A stretch of 64,000 nucleotides of DNA from LMUY01 sp965198565 (GCA_965198565.1 OZ240665.1:2356001-2420000), one strand, 5' to 3'. Shown: positions 45,932 to 54,493, counted from the stretch's first letter. Numbers and translations: made by a program. Notes: generated from the letters alone by a model not told the origin.

Positions 45932-47563
45932 ATGGACGCCGAGCTTGCCGCCCTGCCGGATGATGTCGATGCGCTCAAGGCGGCCCTGCTGGCCGCCCGC
46001 GCCGAAACCGCTATCGCCCTGGCGGAGCAGTCCAGCAATCGGGCGCTGATCGCCCATCTCAAGCTGCAGATCGAGAAGCTTAACCGGGACCGCTTCGGCC
46101 CGCGCTCCGAGCGTACCGCCCGCCTGTTGGACCAGATGGAGCTGCAGCTCGAGGAGCTTGAGACCGCAGCCATCGAGGACGAACTGGCCGCGGAAACCGC
46201 TGCCGCCAAGACCACCACCGTGGCGGGCTTCACCCGCGCGCGTCCGGCCCGGCGCCCGTTCCCCGAGCACCTACCGCGCGAGCGCGTCGTCGTTCCCGGT
46301 CCAGTGGCCTGCGCCTGCTGCGGAAGCGCCCGCCTGTCCAAGTTGGGCGAGGACGTCACCGAGAGCCTTGAGACCATTCCCCGCACCTGGAAGGTCGTCC
46401 AGTACGTGCGCGAGAAGTTCTCCTGCCGGGATTGCGAGCGCATCAGCCAGCCCCCGGCGCCGTTCCACGTGATCCCGCGGGGTTGGGCTGGCCCGAACCT
46501 GCTGGCCATGATCCTGTTCGAGAAGTTCGGACAGCATCAGCCTCTCAACCGCCAGGCCGAGCGCTATGCTCGCGAGGGCGTGCCGCTTAGCCTATCGACG
46601 TTGGCCGACCAGGTCGGCGCCTGCACGACGGTGCTGATGCCGTTGTTTCTTCGTTTGGAGGCCCATGTCATGGCCGCCGAGCGGCTGCACGGCGACGACA
46701 CCACCGTGCCCGTGCTGGCGCGTGGCAAGACCGATATTGCCCGGCTCTGGACCTACGTGCGCGATGACCGGCCGTTCGGCGGACCGGCACCGCCAGGGGC
46801 GGTGTTCTACTACTCGCGCGACCGCGGTGGCGAGCATCCGCAAAGCCACCTGGCAGGATATGCCGGGCTGCTGCAGGCCGACGCCTATGGCGGCTACGGC
46901 AAGCTCTACGAGCCCGGACGCAAGCCCGGACCGATCCTGGAAGCCGCATGTTGGGCCCATGCCCGGCGAAAGTTCTTCGTGCTGGCCGACATCGCAGGCA
47001 GCGCGCGCCGGGCGGCGCAGGGCAAGGCTCCGGCAGTGCTGTCGCCGATCTGCCTGGAGACCGTGCAGCGCATCGACGCCTTGTTCGACATCGAGCGTGA
47101 CATCAACGGCCACGCCGCTGAAGCGCGCCAAACAACCCGGCAGGCCCTATCGGCACCACTGGTCGCCGACCTGCATCGGTGGCTCAGCGAGCAACGAGGC
47201 AAGCTGGCGCGCGGCAACGACGTCGCCCGCGCCATCGATTACCTACTGAAACGCTGGCCTGCTTTCACGCGGTTCCTCGACGATGGGCGGATCTGCATCA
47301 GCAACAACGCCGCCGAACGCGCGCTGAGGGGGATAGCCCTCGGGCGCAAGTCGTGGCTGTTCTGCGGGTCGGATCGTGGCGGGCAGCGCGCCGCAGTGAT
47401 GTACAGCCTGATCGTCACGGCCAAGATGAACGATGTCGACCCGCAAGCCTGGCTGGCGGATGTGTTGGCTCGCATCGCCGGGCATCCAGCCAAGCGCCTC
47501 GATGACCTGCTGCCCTGGAATTGGGCCAAAACCGCCGCCCCTCCGGTTCATCAGGCCGCCTAA
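45932..47563 (+). CDS. tnpC: IS66 TnpC transposase
   Basis: This 543-residue DDE transposase has a leading coiled coil (LIAHLKLQIEKLNRDRFG), a zinc-finger-like CACCGSARLSKLG, the core LHGDDTTVPVLARGKT (Asp), ACWAHARRKFF and the C-terminal SNNAAERALRGIALGRKSW (Glu region). It is intact and about the normal length. Confidence 0.95.
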   Translation: MDAELAALPDDVDALKAALLAARAETAIALAEQSSNRALIAHLKLQIEKLNRDRFGPRSERTARLLDQMELQLEELETAAIEDELAAETAAAKTTTVAGFTRARPARRPFPEHLPRERVVVPGPVACACCGSARLSKLGEDVTESLETIPRTWKVVQYVREKFSCRDCERISQPPAPFHVIPRGWAGPNLLAMILFEKFGQHQPLNRQAERYAREGVPLSLSTLADQVGACTTVLMPLFLRLEAHVMAAERLHGDDTTVPVLARGKTDIARLWTYVRDDRPFGGPAPPGAVFYYSRDRGGEHPQSHLAGYAGLLQADAYGGYGKLYEPGRKPGPILEAACWAHARRKFFVLADIAGSARRAAQGKAPAVLSPICLETVQRIDALFDIERDINGHAAEARQTTRQALSAPLVADLHRWLSEQRGKLARGNDVARAIDYLLKRWPAFTRFLDDGRICISNNAAERALRGIALGRKSWLFCGSDRGGQRAAVMYSLIVTAKMNDVDPQAWLADVLARIAGHPAKRLDDLLPWNWAKTAAPPVHQAA

Positions 47564-47896
47564 GCACCTCGCCAATTGGCTGCAATCAACACGGCGGTGC
47601 TCGGCGGATGCTTACACAGCCTCCGCCACACTGCGCAGGAAGTCGCCATCTCCGGCTTTCGCCAGCAGCTCGGCCAACGGTAGTCTGTCCTCGGTCATCG
47701 GGTCCTCGTCGGTTCAGGTTAGAGCCTCGCAACTCCACCTTAGCCAGCCGATCCGATGACCACCTCCGCCTACACCGCCGACGTCAGCGAAATTCCACCA
47801 CGAGCACGGACGCTATCTTACCCGCTGGCGGTGGAATTCGTCGCTCCGGCCTTGCGGGGCTTCGCCGGGCCATCGACCCATAGCATCGGAGGCGTC

Positions 47897-48319
47897 TCAG
47901 CCCGGCTCGGCCAACGCAGACAGCATCGTCGCGGTATCCCAGTGAAAGGGCTGCAGCATCAGGATCAGTCCGTCGCGCACCTCGATCTGCTGGAGCAGCG
48001 GCCAGTCTGTCCGCAGCCCGGACATGCGTGCAGTGGCGTAGACATGCGAGCGGCTGAAGACCACGGCCGCTTCCTGTGTCAGGAACACCTGTGGGTCGCG
48101 CACCGAAAGCGCCGACCAGGTCGCGCGGAAGCTCCTCATCCAGGCCTCGAACCCGGTATGGCCGCGCCACTCGCCGCCGTACGGCAGTGCCGCCGGTTGG
48201 CGGATCAGGCAGTCCGGATGCAGCGTCGCGGCGACAGTGGCGAAGTCGGGCAGCTCGGCGGCCATATAGGCCTCCTCCGCCGCGTAGAAGCGCTCCAGCG
48301 CTGCCTCGGCTTGAGTCAT
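47897..48319 (-). CDS. SnoaL/NTF2-like small protein
   Basis: This 140-residue alpha+beta-barrel protein reads LERFYAAEEAYMAAELPDFATVAATLHPDC, YGGEWRGHTGFEAWMRSF and LLQQIEVRDGLILMLQPFHWD, the pattern of SnoaL-like domains that bind or isomerise small hydrophobic ligands. ATG 48319 overlaps the stop of the aldehyde dehydrogenase fragment (ATGA), so the two were once co-translated. The specific substrate cannot be told. Confidence 0.75.
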   Translation of the reverse strand: MTQAEAALERFYAAEEAYMAAELPDFATVAATLHPDCLIRQPAALPYGGEWRGHTGFEAWMRSFRATWSALSVRDPQVFLTQEAAVVFSRSHVYATARMSGLRTDWPLLQQIEVRDGLILMLQPFHWDTATMLSALAEPG

Positions 48320-48504
48320 GCCGCCCTCCCGGCCGCGGCTGATACGAAGGCCGCGAGCTTGTACTCCAAGAAATTGTCCGGCACGGCCAGGCCCCGCATC
48401 CTGCCCTGACCGCTCTGCTTGAACCCGCCCTCCTCAAACTGGTCGGACAGCGTCACCCAGCCGCTGATCCAGACCGTGCTGCGCGGCGGCAGATCCTTGG
48501 GCAA
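48316..48504 (-). pseudogene. Aldehyde dehydrogenase, C-terminal fragment
   Basis: STVWISGWVTLSDQFEEGGF, KQSGQGRMRGLAVPDNFLEYK is the recognisable end of an NAD(P)+-dependent aldehyde dehydrogenase (segment after the catalytic domain). All upstream sequence, including the catalytic Cys and Glu, is replaced by an IS5-type remnant near 48505. The remaining frame opens with a chance ATG. Confidence 0.75.
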
Positions 48505-48697
48505 CGCGGCCTACTGGCAGCCCGTGCTGAGGATATACATGATCCCGTTGACGACCTCTCGGACATCGACAGTACGCTTGTTGCCGCCCCGTTTGCCGGG
48601 GGGATCAACGGCTTGACCATGGCCCACTCGGTATCGGTGAGGTCACTCGGATAGCGCAGCTTGCTGCGGACGTATCGGCTACGGTTTCGGTCGTCCA
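48505..48697 (-). pseudogene. IS5-family transposase, N-terminal fragment with frameshift
   Basis: Minus-strand sequence reads RSKLRYPSDLTDTEWAMVKP, LIPP, then after a one-base frame change GGNKRTVDVREVVNGIMYIL, STGCQ, the N-terminal region of IS5-type (DUF4096) transposases. It stops at the aldehyde dehydrogenase fragment. Confidence 0.78.
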
Positions 48698-48791
48698 CAT
48701 CCCACGGCTCCTGCGACTCGCTGCGCAACCTATAAAACCACAACTGATTCGTCCGACAACATGTTCCTGGATAGACACTAAGGGAGTTCAC

Positions 48792-49211
48792 CAGGGCTGT
48801 AGCGTTCCTGCTCTGTGCTGCCGGCGAGAGCCAGGCACGGACCGGCTGCTCAAAAGCTCAGAACCAACAGCTGCAGAACCTGTGGCCATCTCCTATCCGC
48901 CGAGGATGCATACTCCACAAGCTGATCCTGCAGCGCCCGACAGGTTTTTTCCAATCATGAGGACAACCGCCGAGGTTACGTGACACGCAAGCGGCGCAGC
49001 GCATCGTTTGCGACGCCGACACGAGAGGATTACTGAGGGATCAGGGAGATGCCCTGTCCGCGATGCCGATGAAGTAGCACGCCGCCCTCGCGTCCGCGGT
49101 CACTGGAACTGGAAAAAAGAGATAGGACGTGCGGCCTCCGGTTTTTTTATAAACGCCCGAACCGATCCGACATCACTCTGTCTCTTATCAATGATAGCAA
49201 CGGAGGTGGTC
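48792..49211. other. Region with no gene seen
   Basis: About 420 bp. A plus-strand frame is open from 49008 into the next gene, but its first 65 residues look non-coding. No repeat or RNA gene was recognised. It may hold the promoter of the sigma-factor cluster. Confidence 0.4.
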
Positions 49212-49430
49212 GTGTTCTACTTTAACAATCTGCCCGTTTGGGAACGCCTCCGCCGCCTTGTGGCCGGGCTAGCGATGATCTCGTGCGGGATCCACTATTA
49301 CGGCACCTCGGCGGGCTGGGCGTTTTTGGTCGTCGGCGTGGTGACTTTGGCAACGGGGGTCGTTGGCTTCTGCCCGGCCTGCGCTCTGGCAGGTCGGCGC
49401 ATTGCAGCCCGGGCGCGCGCCCGGGGTTGA
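49212..49430 (+). CDS. DUF2892-like small inner-membrane protein
   Basis: This 72-residue protein reads FYFNNLPVWERLRRLVAGLA followed by two hydrophobic segments and the motif GFCPACALAG, as in YgaP-type DUF2892 proteins. GTG 49212 is chosen because GGAGGT lies 5 bp upstream; a longer frame exists. The stop overlaps the ATG of the sigma-factor gene (TGATG). Confidence 0.68.
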   Translation: MFYFNNLPVWERLRRLVAGLAMISCGIHYYGTSAGWAFLVVGVVTLATGVVGFCPACALAGRRIAARARARG

Positions 49431-49977
49431 TGAAAAGGACCTTACCCGAAGGGCTTGTCGAAGCCGCGCAGGCTGGCGATGAGGCGGCGCTGTTGCAGCT
49501 TCTGGTGGCATGCCGCCCGGACCTGAACCGCTACGCCCGCCGAGCTTGCGAGGCCGACGACATCGAGGAAGCCGTCCAAGACGCGCTTTGGCTGCTCTAT
49601 CGGCGGGTGGGCGCCATCCGGACCGGCGCGGCCCTGTCCGGATGGTTGTTTCAGGTCGTGCAGCGCCTGTGCATGCGGTTCACCCGCAAGCGGGCCGCGC
49701 GCCCGCAACCCGGCGTGCTGGAGGTGGACCTGGCTGGCGCGGCGTCCGACGACGATCTCCGGCTCGACCTCGTCCGCGCCGTCGGTAAATTGCCGGCGGC
49801 CTACTGGGAAATACTGTTTTGCGCGACGTACGCGGCCTGGACACGGCCGAGGTCGCCGCCATGCTGAATATTTCGGGAGATGCGGCCAAAAGCCGGATCC
49901 ACCGTGCGCGCGGCCTGATGCGGGACCTATTGCGGTCCGGCACGCCGGTCGGCCGCTATCATCTGAAAAGGGGCTGA
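49430..49977 (+). pseudogene. ECF-type sigma factor, frameshifted
   Basis: The region-2 half is in frame from ATG 49430: EAAQAGDEAALLQLLV, CEADDIEEAVQDALWLLYRR, LSGWLFQVVQRLCMRF. At about 49818 the run TTTT is one base short: the first frame ends soon at 49867, while the next frame continues LRDVRGLDTAEVAAMLNISG, DAAKSRIHRARGLMRDLL, a region-4 helix-turn-helix, to a TGA at 49975-49977. Adding one T would give an unbroken protein of about 182 residues. Real mutation and base-calling error cannot be told apart. Confidence 0.8.
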
Positions 49978-49981
49978 CACC

Positions 49982-50221
49982 ATGGTCTTCGGCAATCGCT
50001 CGCTCGGCATGCACTTGGCCCGCGGGGGTGTAGGCTTCCTTGCCCTGGCCACGACACTGTCCAATCAGGCGCCGACCTGGACCGCCCTCATCCTACTGCC
50101 GGTTGCTCTGTTGGCTCTGAAAGGATGCCCGGTCTGCTGGACGATGGGGCTGATTGAGACACTCGCCCTGAAGGTGCACGGGCGCGTAGACCGATCCGCT
50201 TCGAGCCAAATCCTCCCGTGA
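49982..50221 (+). CDS. Small membrane protein with a Cys-Pro-x-Cys motif
   Basis: This 79-residue protein has two predicted membrane helices (GGVGFLALATTLS; TALILLPVALLALKG) followed by GCPVCWTMGLIET, similar to the DUF2892 protein two genes upstream. It begins 5 bp after the sigma-factor stop and is likely in the same transcript. Function unknown. Confidence 0.62.
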   Translation: MVFGNRSLGMHLARGGVGFLALATTLSNQAPTWTALILLPVALLALKGCPVCWTMGLIETLALKVHGRVDRSASSQILP

Positions 50222-50282
50222 TCGCCGTGATGAACACGCCATAACCCACGGATATCGGTCCGTATCATCGGAGTCAGCTGTC

Positions 50283-51236
50283 ATGAAGCTTCGCCCTCAC
50301 AGGTTGGCGGCCTGCGCCCTCTACCTGACCACGGCGACGGGGTTGGCGCAGCCGTTACCGGCGGATCAGATGGCCCGGCACCACCAGGCGCTGTTGGCAC
50401 TCTGCCCCGCGCAGCCTGAACCGGACGGTGCGTCCAGCCTGCCCATTGACGTCAGGCACCTGGGGACGGCAGGGCCACGCGTGCTGCTGATCCACGGCGG
50501 CGTACAGGGCAGCCTGGGTGGCGGCCCGGCGACGTTCACCCGGCAGGATGCCCTCGCAGAGAGCAGTTGGCGCGTGGATTCCGTCAGTCGGCCCGGATTT
50601 GGGCCGAGCCCATCCCGCGGGCCCGACGACATGGACAAGGATGCCGTCTGGATCGCCAAAATGTTTGGCGGCGGGACGAATGTCATCGCCCATTCCTGGG
50701 GCGCGGCCGAGGCCCTGCTCGCCGCCGCGCGACGCCCGGCCCAGGTCCAGTCGCTCATCCTGGTGGAGCCGGCGTTGCAGAACCTGCTCGCCGGGGATCC
50801 GGTTCTGCGGGATGATCCCGTAGCCAGGAGCGCCGCGGACAAGTTTAGGCAAATCGCCTTGTCCGCGAACACGCCCGGCGAGTACAGCGTTGGATTTGCC
50901 GCGAGCGTTGCTGGGGCAAAACCGGCCCTGGATCCAAATTCGGAGACGGCGGAGTTCGCCGGCTGTGCTTTGCTGCGCGCCAACATGGCCACAGCCTCCG
51001 AAATGCGCGCCGCGGCCGAAACCGTCGCCCGCGAGGACATCCCCGTTCTGGTCATCACAGGCGGATGGAGCCCATTCTTCGATGCAGTGGGGGAGGCGGC
51101 GGCGCGTGCGACCCAAGGCCGCCACGTGATCGTCAAATCGCCGGGCCACATGGTTCAGCTTGAGAGCAGCGCCGACTTCAACGCCACCGTCGAAGCGTTT
51201 ATGCTGGAGGCGGACGTGCAACGGCCTGCAAAGTAA
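50283..51236 (+). CDS. Secreted alpha/beta-hydrolase
   Basis: This 317-residue protein has a signal peptide (MKLRPHRLAACALYLTTATG, cleavage probable after GLAQ) and an alpha/beta-hydrolase fold: VLLIHGGVQGS oxyanion segment, nucleophile elbow AHSWGAAE with the catalytic Ser, IPVLVITGGWSPFFD and SPGHMVQLES with the catalytic His. The substrate cannot be predicted. Confidence 0.82.
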   Translation: MKLRPHRLAACALYLTTATGLAQPLPADQMARHHQALLALCPAQPEPDGASSLPIDVRHLGTAGPRVLLIHGGVQGSLGGGPATFTRQDALAESSWRVDSVSRPGFGPSPSRGPDDMDKDAVWIAKMFGGGTNVIAHSWGAAEALLAAARRPAQVQSLILVEPALQNLLAGDPVLRDDPVARSAADKFRQIALSANTPGEYSVGFAASVAGAKPALDPNSETAEFAGCALLRANMATASEMRAAAETVAREDIPVLVITGGWSPFFDAVGEAAARATQGRHVIVKSPGHMVQLESSADFNATVEAFMLEADVQRPAK

Positions 51237-51496
51237 GTCATAAACGTCGGGGTGGCGCGCCTGGAGGTGAGTTAATGTGCCTGGTTCGCAAGCAGCGGCG
51301 CGATCCTTTCGCCTCATGATCCTCCTTCCGGGTGGCCGGTACGACATCTACCAGTAACAAGCTATCATCCCCCTGCGACTCTGGACCACTCGTCGCGACA
51401 CCTCCTTCTGACGGAGGCACTGGTCCCTGTGGACGGCAGTAGGCGGGTGCCTCGGCTACTAGAGTTGTTGCCCGAAACGGCATCTACGAACTCCTG

Positions 51497-52525
51497 TTAA
51501 GGCTTCACTCGATAGGGCTCGAGTTTGAAAAGCCGGTCGGCGTTTTTATGCGCGATCTTTGCACGGTCCTCGGCTGACAGCGACAGGCTGTCCAGGAATG
51601 CCACGCCCTGCTTCGGGTCGCCGAACGGGTAATCGACGGAGAACATGATCCGGTCTGCGCCGAAGGCATCCAAAGTCGCCATGAACGACGGCTTCATGAA
51701 GAAGCCACCCATGGTGACATGGACGTGCTTGCGAAGCACTTCGCTCGGCAGTCTCTCCATCCCAGCCGCCAGATGATACTGCTGATCGAGGCGGGCGAAG
51801 ACGACTTGCAGCCCCTCTCCCAGATGGCCGATCACGACCTGTAGCCCGGGGTGGCGGTCGAATACGCCCGACACCATCAGTCGCAAGATGTGGGTCGCGG
51901 TGTCGGCGTGCCAGCCCCAGCCCGAGATCGACATCCAGAAGCCGAACGGCTCCGGAAGCCCGCCATAGAGCGCCTCACGCGCCGGCGCGGGCGAGATGCC
52001 GGGATGGACGTAAATCGGCACCTCCAGCCGCGCGGCCCGGTCCAGCAGCACGTCATAGCTTGGATGATCGAGATACCGGCCGTTGGTGGAGCCTCGCACC
52101 AGGGCGCCTTTGAACCCCAGCTGCTTGACGCAGCGTTCGAGCTCGTCTGCGGCGGCGTCGGGATCGGTCAGTGGCAGATGCGCCAGGCCGGCGAAGCGAT
52201 CCGGATGGGCCGCGACAAGACCAGCCAGGGCGTCGTTGGCCTCGCGCGCCCAGTTAGCACCTTGCCGCGGCGGCAACAGGTCGGCGCCCGGACCGTCGAG
52301 CGAAAGCACCTGCAGGCTGATACCCGCCTCGTCCAGCACCTTGAGCCTGCCCCCGCCGACGTCGCTGAGCTGCTCGATGCGGCTAAAGCCGGCATAGGGC
52401 TGGTCGCGCGAGAAATAACCGCGCGCCTTGGCCGCCGGTTCCGGAACGCGTCCAAGCAGGTCAGGCAGCAGGAAGTGCTCCTCGACGCCTACGATCCTGT
52501 TTGGGTTTGCTTGAGCAACTGACAT
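51497..52525 (-). CDS. Amidohydrolase-2 family decarboxylase/hydrolase
   Basis: This 342-residue metal-dependent TIM barrel is of the ACMSD / 2,3-dihydroxybenzoate decarboxylase group: VEEHFLLP (E-x-H metal site), PIYVHPGISP (His), VVIGHLGEGL (His) and IMFSVDYPFGD (Asp). Such enzymes decarboxylate aromatic acids or hydrolyse cyclic amides. It is next to a remnant of a second gene of the family and an NmrA-type gene on the same strand, suggesting an aromatic-compound pathway. Exact substrate unknown. Confidence 0.85.
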   Translation of the reverse strand: MSVAQANPNRIVGVEEHFLLPDLLGRVPEPAAKARGYFSRDQPYAGFSRIEQLSDVGGGRLKVLDEAGISLQVLSLDGPGADLLPPRQGANWAREANDALAGLVAAHPDRFAGLAHLPLTDPDAAADELERCVKQLGFKGALVRGSTNGRYLDHPSYDVLLDRAARLEVPIYVHPGISPAPAREALYGGLPEPFGFWMSISGWGWHADTATHILRLMVSGVFDRHPGLQVVIGHLGEGLQVVFARLDQQYHLAAGMERLPSEVLRKHVHVTMGGFFMKPSFMATLDAFGADRIMFSVDYPFGDPKQGVAFLDSLSLSAEDRAKIAHKNADRLFKLEPYRVKP

Positions 52526-52540
52526 TCAAACACCTTTTCT

Positions 52541-52726
52541 TCAAAGCTTCAGAATACGCTTGGCCTTCTCGGAGGAGATCTTCTCGCGCACCGCGTTGAG
52601 ACTGGAGCGGCGTCCGGCCAATCCCGTGTCTCCCTCCTTCATGTCGTCGAACGCATGGTCCACCGAAAACATGATCGAGTCCTCGTCAGGGGCGTTGAGC
52701 GCGCAGTCGAGCGGTTCGACTGTCAT
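52541..52726 (-). pseudogene. Amidohydrolase-2 family, C-terminal fragment
   Basis: This 61-residue frame reads DSIMFSVDHAFDDMKEGDTG, NAVREKISSEKAKRILKL, matching the C-terminal end of the intact amidohydrolase just downstream (IMFSVDYPFGDPKQG ... KIAHKNADRLFKLE). The rest of the barrel is missing, so it is the stub of a paralogue that probably lay in tandem. Confidence 0.72.
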
Positions 52727-52756
52727 CGTCTGGCTCAGTCGTCAGCCTTCTTCGGG

Positions 52757-53677
52757 CTAATCGCTACCAAGTAGTTCTTTTTCGTGCGCAGCCGCCCAAT
52801 CGGCGAGTGTGATCGGTTCACGTCCGAGAAGCCTCTGGATCGTGTTCGTGCGAGTAGCCGCATACGCTAACCGCCCATCTTCTACCTGCCGGACCAACTC
52901 AAGCATGCTCAGGGAGAAAGGGACGTCCATGCCGGCTGGCAACGGCATGGCCTTGGCGTCGAGTGCTTTCTTGAGTTCATCCGGCTTTATAATTTGTGCC
53001 GTTACGCGTCGCCCAAGCGACGCGCTGAGTACTTCCGCGAGCTGGGGTCCATCGAACACGTCGGAAGACAGAAAGTAATCTTCACCAGCGTGGGTCTCCG
53101 GTCCTTCCGCCAACACCTTGGCGGCAACCGCCGCGATGTCATCGGCGGCCGTCCAGCCAGCCGCTCCATCACCCATTGGCCACGACACCGATCCATCTTT
53201 GATCGGCATGAACGAGAGCAGGTTTTCCATGAAAAAGTTGGGGTGAAGATGACACCATGCGATGCCGCTTCCTTGGATATACCGCTCGACCAACTCATGC
53301 CACGCGTAGTGCGGATCTGTGGACTTGCCGTTGCCAAAGACGCCCAGGTGCACGACAAAACGTACACCGGCGTCTACAGCTGCATCCACGATCGTTTTGG
53401 TTTGTTGCACCATGTTCATGGTATAGCCGGTCATCACAAACAGGCGATCGACATTCTTCAGGGCTTGGGGAAATGTTCGTGGGTCGTCCAGGTCTATGCA
53501 GACCGCGGACTTACCATCAGCCCGCCAGCTCTCTGCTTGATCAGCCTTCCGGGTGGCCCGTACGACATCTAGGCCTTCGTAGGCGCCGAGCTCCCGCACA
53601 ACCGATCCCCCGACCGAACCGGACGAGCCAAGCACGAGGACGCGCGTCGGCTTGGCATTGGATTGGCTGCTGGACAT
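52757..53677 (-). CDS. NmrA-like NAD(P)-binding oxidoreductase
   Basis: This 306-residue Rossmann protein has the dinucleotide-binding start RVLVLGSSGSVGGSVVREL, then RFVVHLGVFGNG and WCHLHPNFFMENLL, typical of the NmrA/QOR2 group (atypical SDR). ATG 53677 has AGAGGAG upstream; an open frame to 53749 lacks family sequence. It is divergent from a TetR gene, which probably regulates it. Confidence 0.85.
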   Translation of the reverse strand: MSSSQSNAKPTRVLVLGSSGSVGGSVVRELGAYEGLDVVRATRKADQAESWRADGKSAVCIDLDDPRTFPQALKNVDRLFVMTGYTMNMVQQTKTIVDAAVDAGVRFVVHLGVFGNGKSTDPHYAWHELVERYIQGSGIAWCHLHPNFFMENLLSFMPIKDGSVSWPMGDGAAGWTAADDIAAVAAKVLAEGPETHAGEDYFLSSDVFDGPQLAEVLSASLGRRVTAQIIKPDELKKALDAKAMPLPAGMDVPFSLSMLELVRQVEDGRLAYAATRTNTIQRLLGREPITLADWAAAHEKELLGSD

Positions 53678-53717
53678 AGCTATCTCCTCTACATGACGGT
53701 GCTTGCTGTCAGACGAC

Positions 53718-53737
53718 ACGACAGTGGGCGCTGTCGT
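53718..53737. promoter_or_regulatory. Palindromic operator between NmrA-like and TetR genes
   Basis: ACGACAG and CTGTCGT, 7-bp perfect arms around a 6-bp centre, lie in the 96-bp divergent intergenic region. Size and place fit a TetR operator. Confidence 0.6.
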
Positions 53738-53773
53738 TTCCTGTTTCAAGGCCTAGGAGGCAGAAGACAGACT

Positions 53774-54493
53774 GTGAAGACGTGGACCGACGACAATCCA
53801 AAGGCGAAGCTGATGGCCGGCAAGCGTGAGCTGCTGGTAAACGCAGCCAGGGCAGCGTTTCTATCGTCCGGCTATGCCGAAAGCTCGGTGAACCGTATCG
53901 CGAAAGACGCCGGCGTCTCGATCAAAACCCTCTATCGCCACTTCGAGAGCAAGGACGATCTATTCAGCGCTGTCATCACCGGGCTGTGTGGCAACCCGGT
54001 AGAACCCTCTGCCGACTTGCCGTGGTCGGAAGAGCCGCCGAAAATAGCATTTAAAATGATGGGCTTGAAATATCTCGAGCTTATCCTGGCGCCCGAGGAG
54101 ATCGCCTTGTATCGGGTCATCGTTCGCGACAACGTCCGCTTCCCGCAACTTGGGAAATGCTATCGCGAGGAGGCGCTGCTACCCCGTCAACGGGTATTTG
54201 GCGCCTATCTGGATAAGTGGGCGCCAAGATGTGACTGGATCATTCGCGAGCATGGCCGCGCCGTCAGCACGTTCTTTGCGCTTTTGCAGCGCGACCTCCT
54301 GGAACCCGTCCTGCTCGGAGGTTCTCATCCCACAAAAACGCAGATCCGTTACCAGGCGGAGCGTGCCGCGTTCGACATGCTCATGCTCATCGAGGGGTCG
54401 TCCTTTGCAGGAGCCTACTCGATTAGGAAGCCTGGTCGCAAAAGAACCAAAGGTTCAATTCAGGCTCACGCTGGCACGGAGCAGGCGCGCTGA
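53774..54493 (+). CDS. TetR-family regulator
   Basis: This protein of about 239 residues has an N-terminal TetR helix-turn-helix: LLVNAARAAFLSSGYAESSV, NRIAKDAGVSIKTLYRHFES, KDDLFSAVI. The C-terminal region resembles AcrR/AefR-like ligand domains. Start candidates are GTG 53774 (AGGAGG about 13 bp upstream) and ATG 53813. It diverges from the NmrA-like gene. Confidence 0.85.
   Translation: MKTWTDDNPKAKLMAGKRELLVNAARAAFLSSGYAESSVNRIAKDAGVSIKTLYRHFESKDDLFSAVITGLCGNPVEPSADLPWSEEPPKIAFKMMGLKYLELILAPEEIALYRVIVRDNVRFPQLGKCYREEALLPRQRVFGAYLDKWAPRCDWIIREHGRAVSTFFALLQRDLLEPVLLGGSHPTKTQIRYQAERAAFDMLMLIEGSSFAGAYSIRKPGRKRTKGSIQAHAGTEQAR

Larger units (their letters stand above)
45037..47615 (+). mobile_element. 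IS66-family element inside IS256
   Basis: This 2579-bp element has ends GTATCCCTCTGCCG and, read inward from the right, GTAAGCATCCGCCG, with the 8-bp duplication ACAGCCTC (45029-45036 and 47616-47623), the size typical for IS66. It contains tnpA, tnpB and tnpC in order, all intact, so it is potentially mobile. Confidence 0.93.
43903..47698 (-). pseudogene. IS256 transposase (copy 3), split by IS66
   Basis: The start at ATG 47698 and the first 25 codons lie right of the IS66 insert; the remaining frame (45036-43903) lies left. Joined, they make the same 402-residue protein as copies 1 and 2. The larger left part retains the whole catalytic region but lacks the N-terminus. Confidence 0.9.
43850..47817 (-). 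mobile_element. IS256-family element, copy 3, itself split by IS66
   Basis: The ends are GATTGCGTCCGT at 43850 and the inverted GATAGCGTCCGT ending at 47817. An 8-bp duplication TTACCCGC (43842-43849 and 47818-47825) flanks it. Subtracting the 2579-bp IS66 insert and its 8-bp duplication leaves 1381 bp, the length of copy 1. Confidence 0.93.
43224..47883 (+). pseudogene. TetR/AcrR-family regulator, split by IS256
   Basis: Codons run 43224-43849, then resume after the IS256 copy and one TTACCCGC duplication at 47826-47883, giving 227 residues. The helix-turn-helix is QGYESTSLHQLREVMGGLSAASFYGAFGS (in two parts), preceded by RPREFDRDSALVAAM, of the type in LexA-like TetR proteins of about 200 residues. 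The insertion removes only the last 19 residues and substitutes IASVKLV, so the DNA-binding and most of the ligand domain stay intact and a nearly full-length protein of 216 residues is still encoded. Confidence 0.88.
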
